Shown here in pieces: positions 26,912 through 35,277 of a DNA stretch of 64,000 nucleotides. The notes below the pieces were generated by a model. That model was not told the DNA's origin. It did not search any database and was given only the letters and a program-made list of their open reading frames with translations. The first letter of the stretch is position 1, and every line of letters begins with the position of its first letter. A program made the position numbers and the translations under genes. This DNA comes from JALSNL01 sp036479585. GTDB lineage: Bacteria > Bacteroidota > Ignavibacteria > Ignavibacteriales > Melioribacteraceae. Location of the stretch: NCBI GenBank assembly GCA_965224785.1, contig OZ245062.1:1550001-1614000 (forward strand), in the 5' to 3' direction.

Positions 26912-27704
26912 TGATATTTTTAAATCCTTTTTCTTTAGTAACTACCATACTTTTTGTAAGGTGTTTCCTTAAATTTTCTTTAGAAAGACCACTAATTAAA
27001 TTTCCCTTTTCAGCAATTGAAATGCTCCCGGTTTCTTCTGAAACTATTACACTAATTACATCTGCATCTTCTGTAATTCCAATTCCGGCTCTGTGTCTCA
27101 TACCTAAATCACGTCCATCAATTGTGGTTAGTTCAGTTAATGGAAGTGTACAACGTGCAGCTTCAATTCTATCGTTAGTAATAATTACTGCTCCATCGTG
27201 CAATGGACTACGAGGGAAAAATATAGAACGAATTAAATTTTTATTTAATCTAGAGTTTAGAACTTCCCCACTTTCTATAACACTTTTCAATCCTGTTGTT
27301 TTTGAAAGAACCATTAAAGCTCCGTGCTGATGTTGAGCCATTTCAAAAGATGCTTCTGCAATAATATCTGCAACGGATTTTTCATCACTTTTAACAAAAA
27401 TATTAAATAGTGGACTATTGCCAAGTATAACTAATAGTCTCCTAATTTCTGGTTGAAATAGAACTATAAAAGCTATAACCCAAATTTCTGTTACAAGGTT
27501 AAGCATCCACCCCAAAGCACGTAAGTTTACAGCTTGAGCTAAAAACGAAAGAAATAAAATTGCAACCAATCCAATAAAAATCTGAGCTGCAATTGTGCCT
27601 TTAATTATTTTATAGAGTTTATAAATTATAAATGAAACAAGAGCAATATCAATAAGGTCAAGAAAGGTGAAGGGTAGAAATCCTATTTTAAATATCTCAA
27701 ACAT
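26886..27704 (-). CDS. cdaA: diadenylate cyclase CdaA (c-di-AMP synthase)
   Basis: 272 residues. Three N-terminal transmembrane helices (about 12-90) precede the DAC domain, with the catalytic DGA at about 170-172 (SPLHDGAVII) and RHR at about 203-205 (LGMRHRAGIG). It condenses two ATP into the second messenger c-di-AMP at the membrane. It overlaps folP by 8 bases upstream; folP-cdaA linkage is known in Bacteroidota and Chlamydiae. Confidence 0.95.
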   Translation of the reverse strand: MFEIFKIGFLPFTFLDLIDIALVSFIIYKLYKIIKGTIAAQIFIGLVAILFLSFLAQAVNLRALGWMLNLVTEIWVIAFIVLFQPEIRRLLVILGNSPLFNIFVKSDEKSVADIIAEASFEMAQHQHGALMVLSKTTGLKSVIESGEVLNSRLNKNLIRSIFFPRSPLHDGAVIITNDRIEAARCTLPLTELTTIDGRDLGMRHRAGIGITEDADVISVIVSEETGSISIAEKGNLISGLSKENLRKHLTKSMVVTKEKGFKNIIESFRKRK

Positions 27705-28539
27705 TTTTTAGCTGTGTAGGATTGTTGACAAAAGAATATAGTGATTTAATTTGATTCGCATTTTTCACATTGTGTGTTCTAATAATATTTGCTCCGTTTA
27801 TTATTGCAAATGTTTCCGCAATTGTTGTAGCATTTTCTCGTTCATCAATTTTAAGATTTAGAACTTTACCTAAAAAAGATTTTTTTGAAAGTCCAACTAA
27901 TACAGGATAATTCAACTTCTTAAAGTAATTAATATTTTTCAATAATTCATAGTTTTCAAAAACTCTTTTCCCAAATCCAATTCCGGGATCTACAATAATC
28001 TCTTCTATATTAAAACCTTTTGCTACAATAATTTTATCTTCTAAATATTTATATACTTCTTCAACAACATTTTTGTAGGTTGGAGCTTTCTGCATAGTTT
28101 TAGGTTTGCCTTGGATATGCATTATTATTATAGGAACTTTATATTTTGCAACTACCTCAAACATTTTTCTATCGAAAGTTCCACCACTTATATCATTTAC
28201 AATTGTTGCTCCAGCTTTTAATGCAGCTTCTGCAACTTTGGCTTTGGTTGTATCAATAGAGATAATTGTTTTGGGTTTACGTATAATTACTTCTTCAATT
28301 ATTGGAATCACTCTGCTTAACTCTTCATCATCACTAATCGGTTTGGCTCCGGGTCTTGAAGATTCACCGCCAACATCAATTATATCAGCTCCATCTTTTA
28401 GTAACTCTAAAGCATGAGTCACAGCAGTTTCTACACAAACAAATTTACCACCATCAGAAAAAGAATCTGGAGTAACGTTTAATATGCCGATTATCATTGG
28501 GCTTTGGGAGTTAAGAATATTTTTATAAATTTTTGACAT
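27697..28539 (-). CDS. folP: dihydropteroate synthase
   Basis: 280 residues. It condenses p-aminobenzoate with dihydropterin pyrophosphate in folate synthesis. Motifs: IGILNVTPDSFSDGG, DGADIIDVGGESSRPGA, IVNDISGGTFD and IIVDPGIGFGK, with the C-terminal RTHNVKN. Its ATG shares its last base with the nagA stop region (1-base overlap) and it overlaps cdaA, so the genes are tightly coupled. Confidence 0.96.
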   Translation of the reverse strand: MSKIYKNILNSQSPMIIGILNVTPDSFSDGGKFVCVETAVTHALELLKDGADIIDVGGESSRPGAKPISDDEELSRVIPIIEEVIIRKPKTIISIDTTKAKVAEAALKAGATIVNDISGGTFDRKMFEVVAKYKVPIIIMHIQGKPKTMQKAPTYKNVVEEVYKYLEDKIIVAKGFNIEEIIVDPGIGFGKRVFENYELLKNINYFKKLNYPVLVGLSKKSFLGKVLNLKIDERENATTIAETFAIINGANIIRTHNVKNANQIKSLYSFVNNPTQLKNV

Positions 28540-29696
28540 TATTTTTTATATCTAATTTCGCCATCCATAATTGTCATTTCAACATTAAATTTTTTATCCA
28601 GAACTACAAAATCTGCTGGCTTACCACTTGCAATTATTCCCTTTCCATTACCAATAACTTTTGCCGGGTTTACAGTTGCCATCCGTACTGCTTCTCTAAG
28701 TTTTACAGTTGTTGTGCTTACCAAATTATTAATTGCTTTATTTAATGTAAGCGTGCTCCCAGCAATTGTCCCATCATCCATTACAGCTTTATTGCCTTTT
28801 ACTGTAACTTTTTGATCAGAGAAATGTGTCTCTTCTCCTTCGTGCATTCCGCCAACTCTAATTGAATCTGTAATTAAAATAATTCCCTTAGGTGTTTTGG
28901 ATTTTATTAAGAACTCCATTATTGCAGGATGTACATGATAAGTATCAGCAATTAACTCTACTTTTAATTCGTTTCTTAAAAGAGCTGCTACTGCTACCCC
29001 TGGCTTCCGATGGTTAATAGGATTCATAGCATTAAACATATGTGTAACATGAGCTGCACCACTATTTATTGCTAAATCCACTTGCTCATAAGAAGCTGTT
29101 GAATGACCGATGGAGCATACGACACCTAAGTACGAGGCTTCTCTAATAACTTCCAATGCTCCGTCTAGCTCAGGAGAAATTGTCATCATTTTCATTTGTC
29201 CGTCAGAAGCCTTCCACATTTCCATAAAAGATTTTACTGTTGGCTTCCAAAGATAGTTTTCATTCATAGCACCTTTTAATTTGGGATTAAGGTAAGGACC
29301 TTCCATATGAATACCAACAATGTTGGACTTAGGATTATTCTTAATGTATCGTGCTACTCTTCTTAAATCACTAAGTAAATCTTTTTTTGGCTTTGCATGC
29401 AAACTTGCTAACAAGGAAGTTGAGCCTTTTTTCAAAAAATAATTACTAATCTTTTTTATGCTTGCATCAGAACCATCTGAGAACCCATAACCGCCTGCTC
29501 CGCCGTGTACAAGCAGATCAATAAAACCAGGCATTATGTACTTACCTTTCACATTTATTTTTTTTATACTTTTTGAAAGAGTTACATCTTTTGAAGAACC
29601 AACTTTGTATATTTTTTTATTCTTAGTAGTAATAACCCCATCTTTTACAACTTTAAAAGGTGTTATAATTTTAGCACCAATAAATGCATATTCCAT
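28539..29696 (-). CDS. nagA: N-acetylglucosamine-6-phosphate deacetylase
   Basis: 385 residues. An amidohydrolase-fold enzyme that deacetylates GlcNAc-6-P. Motifs: GFIDLLVHGGAGGYGFSDG, the metal-binding Glu in GIHMEGPYLNPKLKGA, IGHSTASYEQ, ATH-like HVTHMFNAMNP, and the catalytic Asp in ILITDSIRVGG. Its product GlcN-6-P is the substrate of NagB, encoded 3.4 kb away on the other strand; together they feed cell-wall amino sugars into glycolysis. Confidence 0.95.
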   Translation of the reverse strand: MEYAFIGAKIITPFKVVKDGVITTKNKKIYKVGSSKDVTLSKSIKKINVKGKYIMPGFIDLLVHGGAGGYGFSDGSDASIKKISNYFLKKGSTSLLASLHAKPKKDLLSDLRRVARYIKNNPKSNIVGIHMEGPYLNPKLKGAMNENYLWKPTVKSFMEMWKASDGQMKMMTISPELDGALEVIREASYLGVVCSIGHSTASYEQVDLAINSGAAHVTHMFNAMNPINHRKPGVAVAALLRNELKVELIADTYHVHPAIMEFLIKSKTPKGIILITDSIRVGGMHEGEETHFSDQKVTVKGNKAVMDDGTIAGSTLTLNKAINNLVSTTTVKLREAVRMATVNPAKVIGNGKGIIASGKPADFVVLDKKFNVEMTIMDGEIRYKK

Positions 29697-29723
29697 TATT
29701 CATTATCCTTCCGATATTAGATT

Positions 29724-30374
29724 TTAAGTAAGGTTTTTTAATTCTGTTGTAGCAGCAGTTATATTATCACTACTAAAAATTGCAGATCCAGCAACAAATA
29801 TGTCGCACCCAGCTTTTGATACATCTTGAATAGTTTCTTTATTAATTCCACCATCAACTTCAATTTCATAACTATAATTATACTTCTTCCTTAGTTCGTC
29901 TAACTTTTCAATTTTGCTAAGCGTATAGGGAATAAACGACTGACCACCAAACCCAGGATTTACAGACATAACGAGAACCAAATCAGCTAAGTGCAGAATA
30001 GGTTCTAGAGTTGCAACTGGTGTTGCGGGGCTTACAACAACTCCGGCACGTGCTCCCAATTCTTTAATTTGATTTAGAGTTCTATCTAAATGTACAACTT
30101 CTTCTTGATGTACAGAAATATAGCTTGCTCCCGCTTTAATAAAAGCTTCAATGTAATCTTGCGGTTTCTCAATCATTAGATGTACATCAATTGGGAGTTT
30201 AGTTATTTGACTAATTGCTGAAATTATAACTGGACCGAATGTAATATTAGGGACAAATTTCCCATCCATAATATCGCAATGGATAATATCTGCGCCACCA
30301 ATTTCTACTGCTCTAATTTGTTGTTCTAAGTTCTTAAAATCTGCGGCTAAAACTGAAGGGGCAATTTTTTTCAT
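29724..30374 (-). CDS. rpe: ribulose-phosphate 3-epimerase
   Basis: 216 residues, full length. It interconverts ribulose-5-P and xylulose-5-P in the pentose phosphate pathway. TIM-barrel motifs: IAPSVLAADFKNLE, DIIHCDIMDGKFVPNITFG with metal-binding His and Asp, VHLMIEKP, VLVMSVNPGFGGQSFIP and EVDGGINKETI. It is 27 bases upstream of nagA and 14 bases downstream of the PASTA gene. Confidence 0.97.
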   Translation of the reverse strand: MKKIAPSVLAADFKNLEQQIRAVEIGGADIIHCDIMDGKFVPNITFGPVIISAISQITKLPIDVHLMIEKPQDYIEAFIKAGASYISVHQEEVVHLDRTLNQIKELGARAGVVVSPATPVATLEPILHLADLVLVMSVNPGFGGQSFIPYTLSKIEKLDELRKKYNYSYEIEVDGGINKETIQDVSKAGCDIFVAGSAIFSSDNITAATTELKNLT

Positions 30375-30388
30375 AATATTATTTATTT

Positions 30389-31117
30389 TTATTCTGCTTT
30401 AGTAACAAAAAGGTCAACAGTTGTACCAATATTTATTAGTTTGTTTTTGCTTGGGTATTGTTCGATAACTGTATTTGGTAAAAGGTTTGGCGAATTATTA
30501 AAACTAATTTTACCAACTTTTAATGAGCTTTGATTAAGTGTCTGCTCCGCTTCCTTTAGAGATTGCCCTAATAAATCGGGGACTCTTACCATTCCTATAC
30601 TTGGTCCAATGCTAACCTTTACACTAATTTTAGAACCTTTTGGTAATTCCCTTCCTTTTTTAGGGAATTGGGAAACAATTGTATTCGCCTTTTTCTCTGA
30701 CTTAACCTTTGTTATTTTTTTTAGATCAAAGCCTAACCTTTTTAAAGAAACTTCTACGTCTCTAAGAGTTTTCCCTATTAAACTTGGCATCTTTGTTAGA
30801 TGATTACCACTACTGAAAGCAATATAAACTCTACGGTTATTTTTCACAATCGATTTACCTTCGGGTTTTTGGTAAACGATATGATTCTTTTTTATTTGAT
30901 CATTAAATTTGGGAGTCTCAACAATTACTTCAAAATTAGAGTCTTTAAGTTTTTTGAGAGCTTCGTCTTTATGTAAGCCAACCACTTCTGGCACAACCAC
31001 TTCCGGTGTATCAACATACAAAGGCATAATTATTACATCAATAGCAAAAGTAATAACTGCAAATGAAGTTATAAGAGCAACCAAATAAATAATTGTTTTT
31101 TTATAGATAGGTTTCAT
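30389..31117 (-). CDS. membrane-anchored protein with three PASTA domains
   Basis: 242 residues: a short cytoplasmic N-terminus, one transmembrane helix (IIYLVALITSFAVITFAIDVII, about 9-30), then three PASTA repeats starting near PEVVVPEVVGLHKDEAL, KMPSLIGKTLRDVEVSL and VRVPDLLGQSLKEAEQTL. PASTA domains bind peptidoglycan fragments in Ser/Thr kinases and PBPs; here no kinase or transpeptidase domain is attached. It is first in the operon that includes rpe, nagA, folP and cdaA. A periplasmic wall-sensing role is inferred. Confidence 0.88.
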   Translation of the reverse strand: MKPIYKKTIIYLVALITSFAVITFAIDVIIMPLYVDTPEVVVPEVVGLHKDEALKKLKDSNFEVIVETPKFNDQIKKNHIVYQKPEGKSIVKNNRRVYIAFSSGNHLTKMPSLIGKTLRDVEVSLKRLGFDLKKITKVKSEKKANTIVSQFPKKGRELPKGSKISVKVSIGPSIGMVRVPDLLGQSLKEAEQTLNQSSLKVGKISFNNSPNLLPNTVIEQYPSKNKLINIGTTVDLFVTKAE

Positions 31118-31268
31118 TGATGCAAATATATTAAACCAAGTATCTTATAACAACTTATTATTTTTTAGTATTGTTTTAATTGTGGAATTTATTATTTTCA
31201 ACATTCAATAAATTTAGTTTCAGAACAAACCTTAAATAATTGTTTGCTTATCTAATTTTGGAGTAACT

Positions 31269-32924
31269 ATGTTCAAAAATCATCCTAAAGGACTTATGGT
31301 TCTTTTCTTTACGGAAATGTGGGAACGATTCGGATTTTATTTAATGTTAGGAATTTTTACTTTATATATGATTGACCCCGAAGGAAATGGAGGAATGGGT
31401 TTTAGCTTTGCAAAATCTGCCGATATTTACGGCACTTATTTAGCTTTAGTTTATCTTACTCCTTTTATTGGAGGACTCTTAGCAGATAGGTTATTGGGTT
31501 ATAGACTTTCTATTACTATAGGCGGAACTCTAATGGGGCTGGGCTATATTGGGCTTGCCATTCCGGGTGATGTTGCTTTTTTCACCTCATTACTTCTTGT
31601 AATAATTGGTAATGGTTTTTTTAAGCCTAATATTTCAACCTTAGTTGGTAACTTGTACGATGATGAAAAATATGCCGATTATAAAGATGCTGGTTTTAAT
31701 ATTTTTTACATGGGTATTAATATTGGTGCATTTGTTTGTAACTTTATTGCTGCTTACTTAAGAAACCAATATGGTTGGGGTTATGCATTTGCAATTGCAG
31801 GTGTTGGAATGTTTGCAGGATTGATTTGGTTTTGGGCTAATCAGAAACATGTTAAACATGTTGATGTAATTAAGCCAACTCAACCGGAAGATGTTCCCCT
31901 TCCTAAATTGTTTGCTACTATATTTATTCCGGCAATAATTTTTGGATTGATTGGATGGTATGTTCCAACTATGATATTTGGTGGTCCAATGTTAGGGGCA
32001 CTTTCAACGGATGCTTTTTTGTTTGCCGCTTTACCGATTGTAGGTTTTTATGCATCTCTTTGGTTTAGAGCTTCTGAAGAAGATAAACGACCAATTGCAG
32101 CTCTACTAACTGTTATGGGAGTTGTAGTTATTTTCTGGGCTGTGTTTCATCAAAATGGTTCTGCACTTACAAAGTGGGCTGAAGATTACACAACTAGAGA
32201 AATGCCAATTGCTTTAGAAAGTGTTGCAACAACCTTGTCATTAGTGCAAACTGTTGATACATCTCCAAGAGAAGTTGCGCAATCAGATGCACACGGAGTT
32301 CCTCTTCTAGATGAAAGTGGAAAAACAATTACTAAGATGGGTCCACATGCATATTTTAATAATATCGCAGAGGAAGAATGGCCTGAGAAAGGTGAACTAA
32401 AACTTCTTTCTACTGAAATTTTCCAATCGATTAATCCATTCTTTGTTGTTATCCTAACACCTCTTGTGGTTGGCTTTTTTACATTTCTTAGGAGAAAAGG
32501 AAAAGAACCATCAACACCTGGTAAGATTGGTTTAGGAATGTTGATTACTGCACTTTCAACAATTGTTATGATAGTTGCAGTTATTACATCCGATAATATG
32601 GCGACGAAGAGTACGCCGATGTGGCTGATAATTAATTATGCAGTAATTACTGTTGGTGAATTATTCTTAAGTCCAATGGGATTGGCTTTAGTTTCTAAAT
32701 TAAGTCCTAAACGTATAACCGCTTTGATGATGGGTGGATGGTTCTTATCAACTGCTATTGGAAATAAATTGTCAGGAGTTCTATCAGGACTGTGGGGAGT
32801 TTTTGATAATAAGGTTTATTTCTTTGCAGTAAATTTTGTTGGTGCTTTCCTTGGAGCTATAGTAATGTTTATGCTTCTGAAATGGTTGAAAGAAATTATT
32901 TATGAACATACTGGACATCATTAA
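31269..32924 (+). CDS. POT-family proton-dependent oligopeptide transporter
   Basis: 551 residues, an inner-membrane MFS protein with about 14 hydrophobic segments. The POT signature near the N-terminus is FTEMWERFGFYLMLGIFTLYM (ExxERF), followed by GGLLADRLLGYR and the second motif FNIFYMGINIGAFV. It imports di- and tripeptides with protons. A soluble loop of about 80 residues between late helices (about 305-385) is typical of bacterial POTs. It is followed by a terminator hairpin before nagB. Confidence 0.94.
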   Translation: MFKNHPKGLMVLFFTEMWERFGFYLMLGIFTLYMIDPEGNGGMGFSFAKSADIYGTYLALVYLTPFIGGLLADRLLGYRLSITIGGTLMGLGYIGLAIPGDVAFFTSLLLVIIGNGFFKPNISTLVGNLYDDEKYADYKDAGFNIFYMGINIGAFVCNFIAAYLRNQYGWGYAFAIAGVGMFAGLIWFWANQKHVKHVDVIKPTQPEDVPLPKLFATIFIPAIIFGLIGWYVPTMIFGGPMLGALSTDAFLFAALPIVGFYASLWFRASEEDKRPIAALLTVMGVVVIFWAVFHQNGSALTKWAEDYTTREMPIALESVATTLSLVQTVDTSPREVAQSDAHGVPLLDESGKTITKMGPHAYFNNIAEEEWPEKGELKLLSTEIFQSINPFFVVILTPLVVGFFTFLRRKGKEPSTPGKIGLGMLITALSTIVMIVAVITSDNMATKSTPMWLIINYAVITVGELFLSPMGLALVSKLSPKRITALMMGGWFLSTAIGNKLSGVLSGLWGVFDNKVYFFAVNFVGAFLGAIVMFMLLKWLKEIIYEHTGHH

Positions 32925-32985
32925 AAAAACAAAAATATCAAAATGCAAAAGACAAAATTCAAACAAATTCCATTGTCCAAATTCG

Positions 32986-33020
32986 AAACTCCAAACTTTA
33001 TAATGTTTGGAGTTTTAATT
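32986..33020 (+). terminator. intrinsic terminator after the POT transporter
   Basis: AAACTCCAAAC (32986-32996) pairs with GTTTGGAGTTT (33005-33015) across an eight-base loop, followed by a T-rich tail TTAATTTT. Confidence 0.8.
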
Positions 33021-33076
33021 TTGGGATTTATTTGATATTTATTATTGACTTTTGTTATTTCAAAAAAAGGAATTCT

Positions 33077-33844
33077 ATGTTAGTTATCATTAAAAAAGAT
33101 TATGAAAAATTAAGTAAAGAAGCAGCTAAACTAGTTGCTGATCGCTTAAAGAAAAAACCAAATTTAGTTTTAGGATTAGCTACCGGAAGCACTCCTTTGG
33201 GTTTGTACAAAGAGCTAATACGTATGCACAAATACGAAGGCTTAGATTTCTCTAAAGTTACAACATTTAACTTAGATGAATACATTGGCTTGCCTCCTTC
33301 TCACGATCAGAGTTACCATTATTTTATGCAAAACAATTTTTTCAAACATGTAAATATTGATCCACGTTATATTCATGTCCCTCACGGAATGACAAAAGAT
33401 GTTGATCACTTTTGCACTTGGTACGAAGATAGAATAAAATATTTTGGTGGAATAGATTTGCAAGTTCTTGGCATTGGAGCAAATGGTCATATAGCATTTA
33501 ACGAACCTGGTTCGTCTCTTGGTTCTATGACAAGAATAAAAACTCTTGCTCCTAATACACTAAAGGATAATAAAAGGTTTTTCAAGTCAGCTGAAGAAGT
33601 TCCTAAGTATGCTATTACAATGGGAGTTGGAACAATTATGTACGCTAAAGAATTGTTACTTGTAGCAGGTGGAAAATCTAAAGCAAAGGCAATACACGAA
33701 GCTGTAGAAGGACCAATAACTGCAATGTGTCCTGCATCTATTATTCAGATGCACAAAGAAGCTTTTGTTATAGTTGACAAAGATGCTTCGTCTAAACTTA
33801 AAAGAACTTATGTCGATACTTGGGAACCAATCATTATTAAATAA
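33077..33844 (+). CDS. nagB: glucosamine-6-phosphate deaminase
   Basis: 255 residues from the ATG at 33077, which follows AAAAAGGAATTCT; an upstream in-frame extension has no support. It converts GlcN-6-P to fructose-6-P and ammonia. Motifs: LGLATGSTPLGLYKEL, TTFNLDEYIGLP with the catalytic Asp, and LGIGANGHIAFNEPGSSLGSMTR with the catalytic Asn-Gly-His loop. Fifteen bases upstream of the alternative glmU gene, so probably co-transcribed. Confidence 0.96.
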   Translation: MLVIIKKDYEKLSKEAAKLVADRLKKKPNLVLGLATGSTPLGLYKELIRMHKYEGLDFSKVTTFNLDEYIGLPPSHDQSYHYFMQNNFFKHVNIDPRYIHVPHGMTKDVDHFCTWYEDRIKYFGGIDLQVLGIGANGHIAFNEPGSSLGSMTRIKTLAPNTLKDNKRFFKSAEEVPKYAITMGVGTIMYAKELLLVAGGKSKAKAIHEAVEGPITAMCPASIIQMHKEAFVIVDKDASSKLKRTYVDTWEPIIIK

Positions 33845-33858
33845 AGAGAGAATTTTAA

Positions 33859-35112
33859 TTGAAAAGTATTTGTATTTTTGAAGACATTAAGTATCAACAA
33901 TTACAACCTCTAACATTCTTTAGACCCGTATATCACTTGCGATGCGGGATATTATCACTTCATAGAAAGATCAGAAGAAACTACCCTAACATTGGTGTTG
34001 AGCTAAACACTAGAGATTATCTAAGAAGTCTAATCAAGCAAAATTATCCAGATGAAATTGTAAGACATATAAAATCTGAGAACACTCTATTTCTTAACGG
34101 TAGAATTTTGGTAGATGATGACTTTCATAAGTCAATTCCATTTGAAGGTAAAGACGAATTATTTGTTTCTGGTTCTACATTTGTTGGTGCTAGACTAAGT
34201 GGCAAGAATTTACAATCGTTGAATGAATCATTAAAAAATGTTTTAGCAATTTCTGATTTCCCAGATTTACCGAAGAAAGAAATTGATGTTAGAGTGATAG
34301 AATATCCTTGGGATTTAATTAAGTATAACCAAGAAGAACTTATTAGTGATTATAAAAAGTTATCTGACACGAACAAGAACCAAATAGAAAATTATTCAAG
34401 TTTACATTTTATTAATCCGAGAGATATTTTTATAAATAAAAATGTTACTATTAAACCCGGTGCAATTTTAGATGCTGAGGATGGGCCAATCTTCATTGGA
34501 GAGAATGCAAAAATATTACACAACGCAACCATTCAAGGTCCAGCATTTATTGGTCAACACTCAATAGTAAAAATGGGTGCGACAATTTACCATAACACAA
34601 GTGTTGGCAAGGTAAGTAAAGTTGGTGGCGAAATAGAAGACACAATTATTCATAGTTATTCAAACAAACAGCATAATGGTTTCCTTGGTAATTCTTACCT
34701 TGGCTCGTGGGTTAACCTTGGAGCTGGAACTACTAATAGCGATCTAAAAAATAACTACGGCAACATTAGAACTTTTATAAACAACCAAAGTGTAGATACT
34801 GGAAGACAATTTGTTGGGCTTACAATGGGAGATCATTCAAAAGCTTCAATTAACACTTCGTTCAATACTGGTGCGGTTGTTGGCGTATCTAGCAATGTGT
34901 TTGGTGGAACATTTCCACCCAAATATTTACCATCATTTAGCTGGGGTGGCTCAGAAGCTGTTACTACATATGATATTGATAGAAGCATTGAAGTTGCAGA
35001 AAGAGTAATGGAAAGACGTAATGTAATAATGACAGATATTGATAAGGAACTCTTCAAAAAAGTTTTTGAACTAACAGTTGATGAAAGACGACAACGTGGT
35101 TACCCGAAATAA
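33859..35112 (+). CDS. alternative GlmU-like sugar-1-phosphate nucleotidyl/acetyltransferase
   Basis: 417 residues. It resembles the alternative bacterial GlmU family of Bacteroidota: a divergent N-terminal nucleotidyltransferase half beginning FEDIKYQQLQPLTFFRPVYHLRCG and a C-terminal left-handed beta-helix with hexapeptide repeats (VTIKPGAILDAEDGPIFIGENA, ATIQGPAFIGQHSIVKMGATI) and the conserved YSNKQHNGFLGNSYLGSWVN. The likely role is making UDP-GlcNAc for the cell wall, consistent with nagB next door. The start is TTG at 33859. Confidence 0.85.
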   Translation: MKSICIFEDIKYQQLQPLTFFRPVYHLRCGILSLHRKIRRNYPNIGVELNTRDYLRSLIKQNYPDEIVRHIKSENTLFLNGRILVDDDFHKSIPFEGKDELFVSGSTFVGARLSGKNLQSLNESLKNVLAISDFPDLPKKEIDVRVIEYPWDLIKYNQEELISDYKKLSDTNKNQIENYSSLHFINPRDIFINKNVTIKPGAILDAEDGPIFIGENAKILHNATIQGPAFIGQHSIVKMGATIYHNTSVGKVSKVGGEIEDTIIHSYSNKQHNGFLGNSYLGSWVNLGAGTTNSDLKNNYGNIRTFINNQSVDTGRQFVGLTMGDHSKASINTSFNTGAVVGVSSNVFGGTFPPKYLPSFSWGGSEAVTTYDIDRSIEVAERVMERRNVIMTDIDKELFKKVFELTVDERRQRGYPK

Positions 35113-35277
35113 CGGTCTATTTTCCAATAAATTTTTCTTCGCAAAAAGGAAAGAAAAGTCATTTCAACAAGTTCTACTAAAACATTTTTAAACTTCCCAT
35201 TATAAATAACTTTAACTATTTTATGTAAGTGGTTATTTAACAACTTAGTAAGCTTTTCTCAATGCCTAAGGGAAAAT

